Assembly: GCA_947176785.1 (NCBI GenBank)
Contig: CAMWSA010000228.1
Location: forward strand, 1-6,359
Source: an uncultured Lachnospiraceae bacterium
Lineage (GTDB): Bacteria; Bacillota; Clostridia; Lachnospirales; Lachnospiraceae
DNA length: 6,359 bases
Reading direction: 5' to 3'
Made by a program: the position numbers and the translations under genes
Shown: piece by piece, positions 5,323-6,359 of the stretch
How the letters are laid out: every line of letters starts with the position of its first letter
Position numbering within the stretch: the first letter of the stretch is position 1
The notes under the pieces: model-generated
What the model was told of the DNA's origin: nothing
Databases searched by the model: none
Seen by the model: the letters and a program-made list of their open reading frames with translations, nothing else

Positions 5323-6359
5323 CTATTCCCGGTTCTCCGTCTTAATATACATAACGCCGTCGATGACGCGAATAGAATCCGCGCCTGGAAAACTCTCCAT
5401 CTCCCGATAGGCTTCGCTGTAATACATCTCCTCCATGGCTTCCGGGGGCAGAATATTGAGCGTTGCTCCCAGATAGTTTTGTAAAAATGCCTGATAATTG
5501 GCCCCTGTATACAACAAACTGTCGCCGCCAATGCCGATCATTCCCGCCGTCACATCCCCGGTCAGATCCGTCACCGGATAGGACTGATCACCCACCACAC
5601 CAATCATGGCGATGGGTATGCCCTGATAGTATCCTTCCGTCTGCTCAATCCGGTCCAGGAGCCGGATACAGTAAGCATAGGTCTTTTCGTACTTTTTCTC
5701 CAAATTGGAGTAGGCGATCTGGTCCATCACCCCGTAGTTAAACGTCAGCACCAGGCCACATATAAGCCCCAGCCAGGCCGCCCAGGGCAACCGTTGGCTG
5801 TGACGGCTGATGACCGCCACCATGCATATGGGCAGCAGCACCCATTGATACCGCATCAACAGATGATACGTCACATCCGGCGAAATGACCAGAATCAAAT
5901 TCATGGCGACGGGCAGACCCGCCACTGTTACAGCCATTATGATGAAAAACCAAAGACTCCTCCACCATCTCTTTTGCCGGCACAGAGAAAACAACACCGC
6001 CAGGGCGCTGACGCCCAGCAATATCATGGCTCCCCAGGCAAAGCGGTTGTTCATAAATACATTTCCTTTCAGAGTAAAAGCCAGAAAGTCCCTGTACATC
6101 TGTAAAACCGTTTGAAGCAGCCCCTTCCCGGGCACACTGCCCATGCCGCTGATCCCCTGGTAGGAGGCCAGTTCCTTTCCCTGAATGCGCAGAAGGACCT
6201 GCAAAATCACATAGTAGGTGGCGACCCCCAGGCTCCCCATCCCCACATAGCTCAAGCCCTTTTTTATTTTTTCCCTGAGAGGAACATACTCAGCACCAAT
6301 CAAAAATAGTCCAAACATCCAGAGAACAACACAAAACCTCCGATAAGACTTGTAAATCC
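5323..6359 (-). CDS. GtrII-type membrane glucosyltransferase, C-terminal part
   Basis: The frame is open from the right edge (first whole codon at 6357) to TAG at 5323, leaving 344 residues; the N-terminal part, probably 150-250 residues, is missing. GtrII-family proteins are GT-C enzymes that move glucose from undecaprenyl-phosphate-glucose to a polysaccharide outside the membrane. Hydrophobic segments lie at about visible residues 8-21, 36-57, 108-125, 134-159, 170-185 and 192-210. The stretch ISPDVTYHLLMRYQWVLLPI (158-177) resembles the family's conserved late helix. After YSNLEKKYEKTYAYCIRLLDR (216-236) comes a soluble C-terminal domain of about 125 residues. The ATG at 6318 is internal and should not be taken as the start. 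It would pair with the GtrB-like enzyme, though the CPBP gene now lies between them. The assignment rests on overall resemblance; the family's N-terminal catalytic residues are not visible. Confidence 0.8.
   Translation of the reverse strand, partial: IYKSYRRFCVVLWMFGLFLIGAEYVPLREKIKKGLSYVGMGSLGVATYYVILQVLLRIQGKELASYQGISGMGSVPGKGLLQTVLQMYRDFLAFTLKGNVFMNNRFAWGAMILLGVSALAVLFSLCRQKRWWRSLWFFIIMAVTVAGLPVAMNLILVISPDVTYHLLMRYQWVLLPICMVAVISRHSQRLPWAAWLGLICGLVLTFNYGVMDQIAYSNLEKKYEKTYAYCIRLLDRIEQTEGYYQGIPIAMIGVVGDQSYPVTDLTGDVTAGMIGIGGDSLLYTGANYQAFLQNYLGATLNILPPEAMEEMYYSEAYREMESFPGADSIRVIDGVMYIKTENRE

Noticed and set aside
6318..6318. ATG at 6318 as the start of the GtrII-like gene.
   Set aside because: The frame stays open through 13 further codons to the window edge, the stretch is already hydrophobic, and GtrII proteins are much longer.

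Overview
The window looks like part of a surface-polysaccharide gene cluster from a Gram-positive gut Firmicute, most likely a Lachnospiraceae-type Clostridium. That placement is an inference from strong AGGAGG-type ribosome sites, the flavour of the GtrII, GtrB-like and acyltransferase proteins, and fairly GC-rich coding DNA. No marker gene fixes the taxonomy. All six genes lie on the minus strand, so the cluster reads from right to left, and both edge genes are cut by the window.

In transcription order: (1) the C-terminal 344 residues of a GtrII-type membrane glycosyltransferase (5323-6359, start off the right edge); (2) a CPBP-family intramembrane protease (4289-5185) in visibly AT-richer DNA, with its own promoter; (3) a GtrB/DPM1-like family 2 glycosyltransferase that should charge undecaprenyl phosphate with a sugar (3173-4126); (4) an acyltransferase-3 family membrane O-acyltransferase (1957-3039, TTG start); (5) a WecE-type dTDP-4-amino-4,6-dideoxygalactose aminotransferase (659-1804); (6) the first 185 residues of a polytopic membrane protein (556 down to the left edge). 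Gene 6 has no stop codon inside the window and carries 12-residue tandem repeats at its visible end.

The genes fit one job. WecE makes an amino-deoxy sugar nucleotide, the GtrB-like enzyme makes a lipid-linked sugar on the cytoplasmic face, the GtrII-like protein would transfer that sugar to the polymer outside the membrane, and the acyltransferase would add acyl (probably acetyl) groups. The CPBP protease has no obvious place in this pathway. It separates the GtrII and GtrB partners and appears to be an inserted module.

The non-coding DNA carries much of the interest. Two diverged copies of a roughly 95-base imperfect palindrome (579-672 and 1875-1970) follow wecE and the acyltransferase gene in the same orientation. 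Each begins inside the last codons of the gene before it, and the copies differ by at least two pair-preserving (covarying) changes. The CPBP gene has a promoter with a 19-bp spacer filled by a dyad, the layout of MerR-family targets. The GtrB-like gene has a perfect -35 box and a 17-bp spacer, with an inverted repeat over the -10 and start region. A 17-bp direct repeat lies just upstream of the acyltransferase ribosome site. No gene-free stretch exceeds 300 bases; the gaps are about 102, 152, 133, 162 and 137 bases. I saw no convincing rho-independent terminator, tRNA, rRNA, CRISPR array or transposase.
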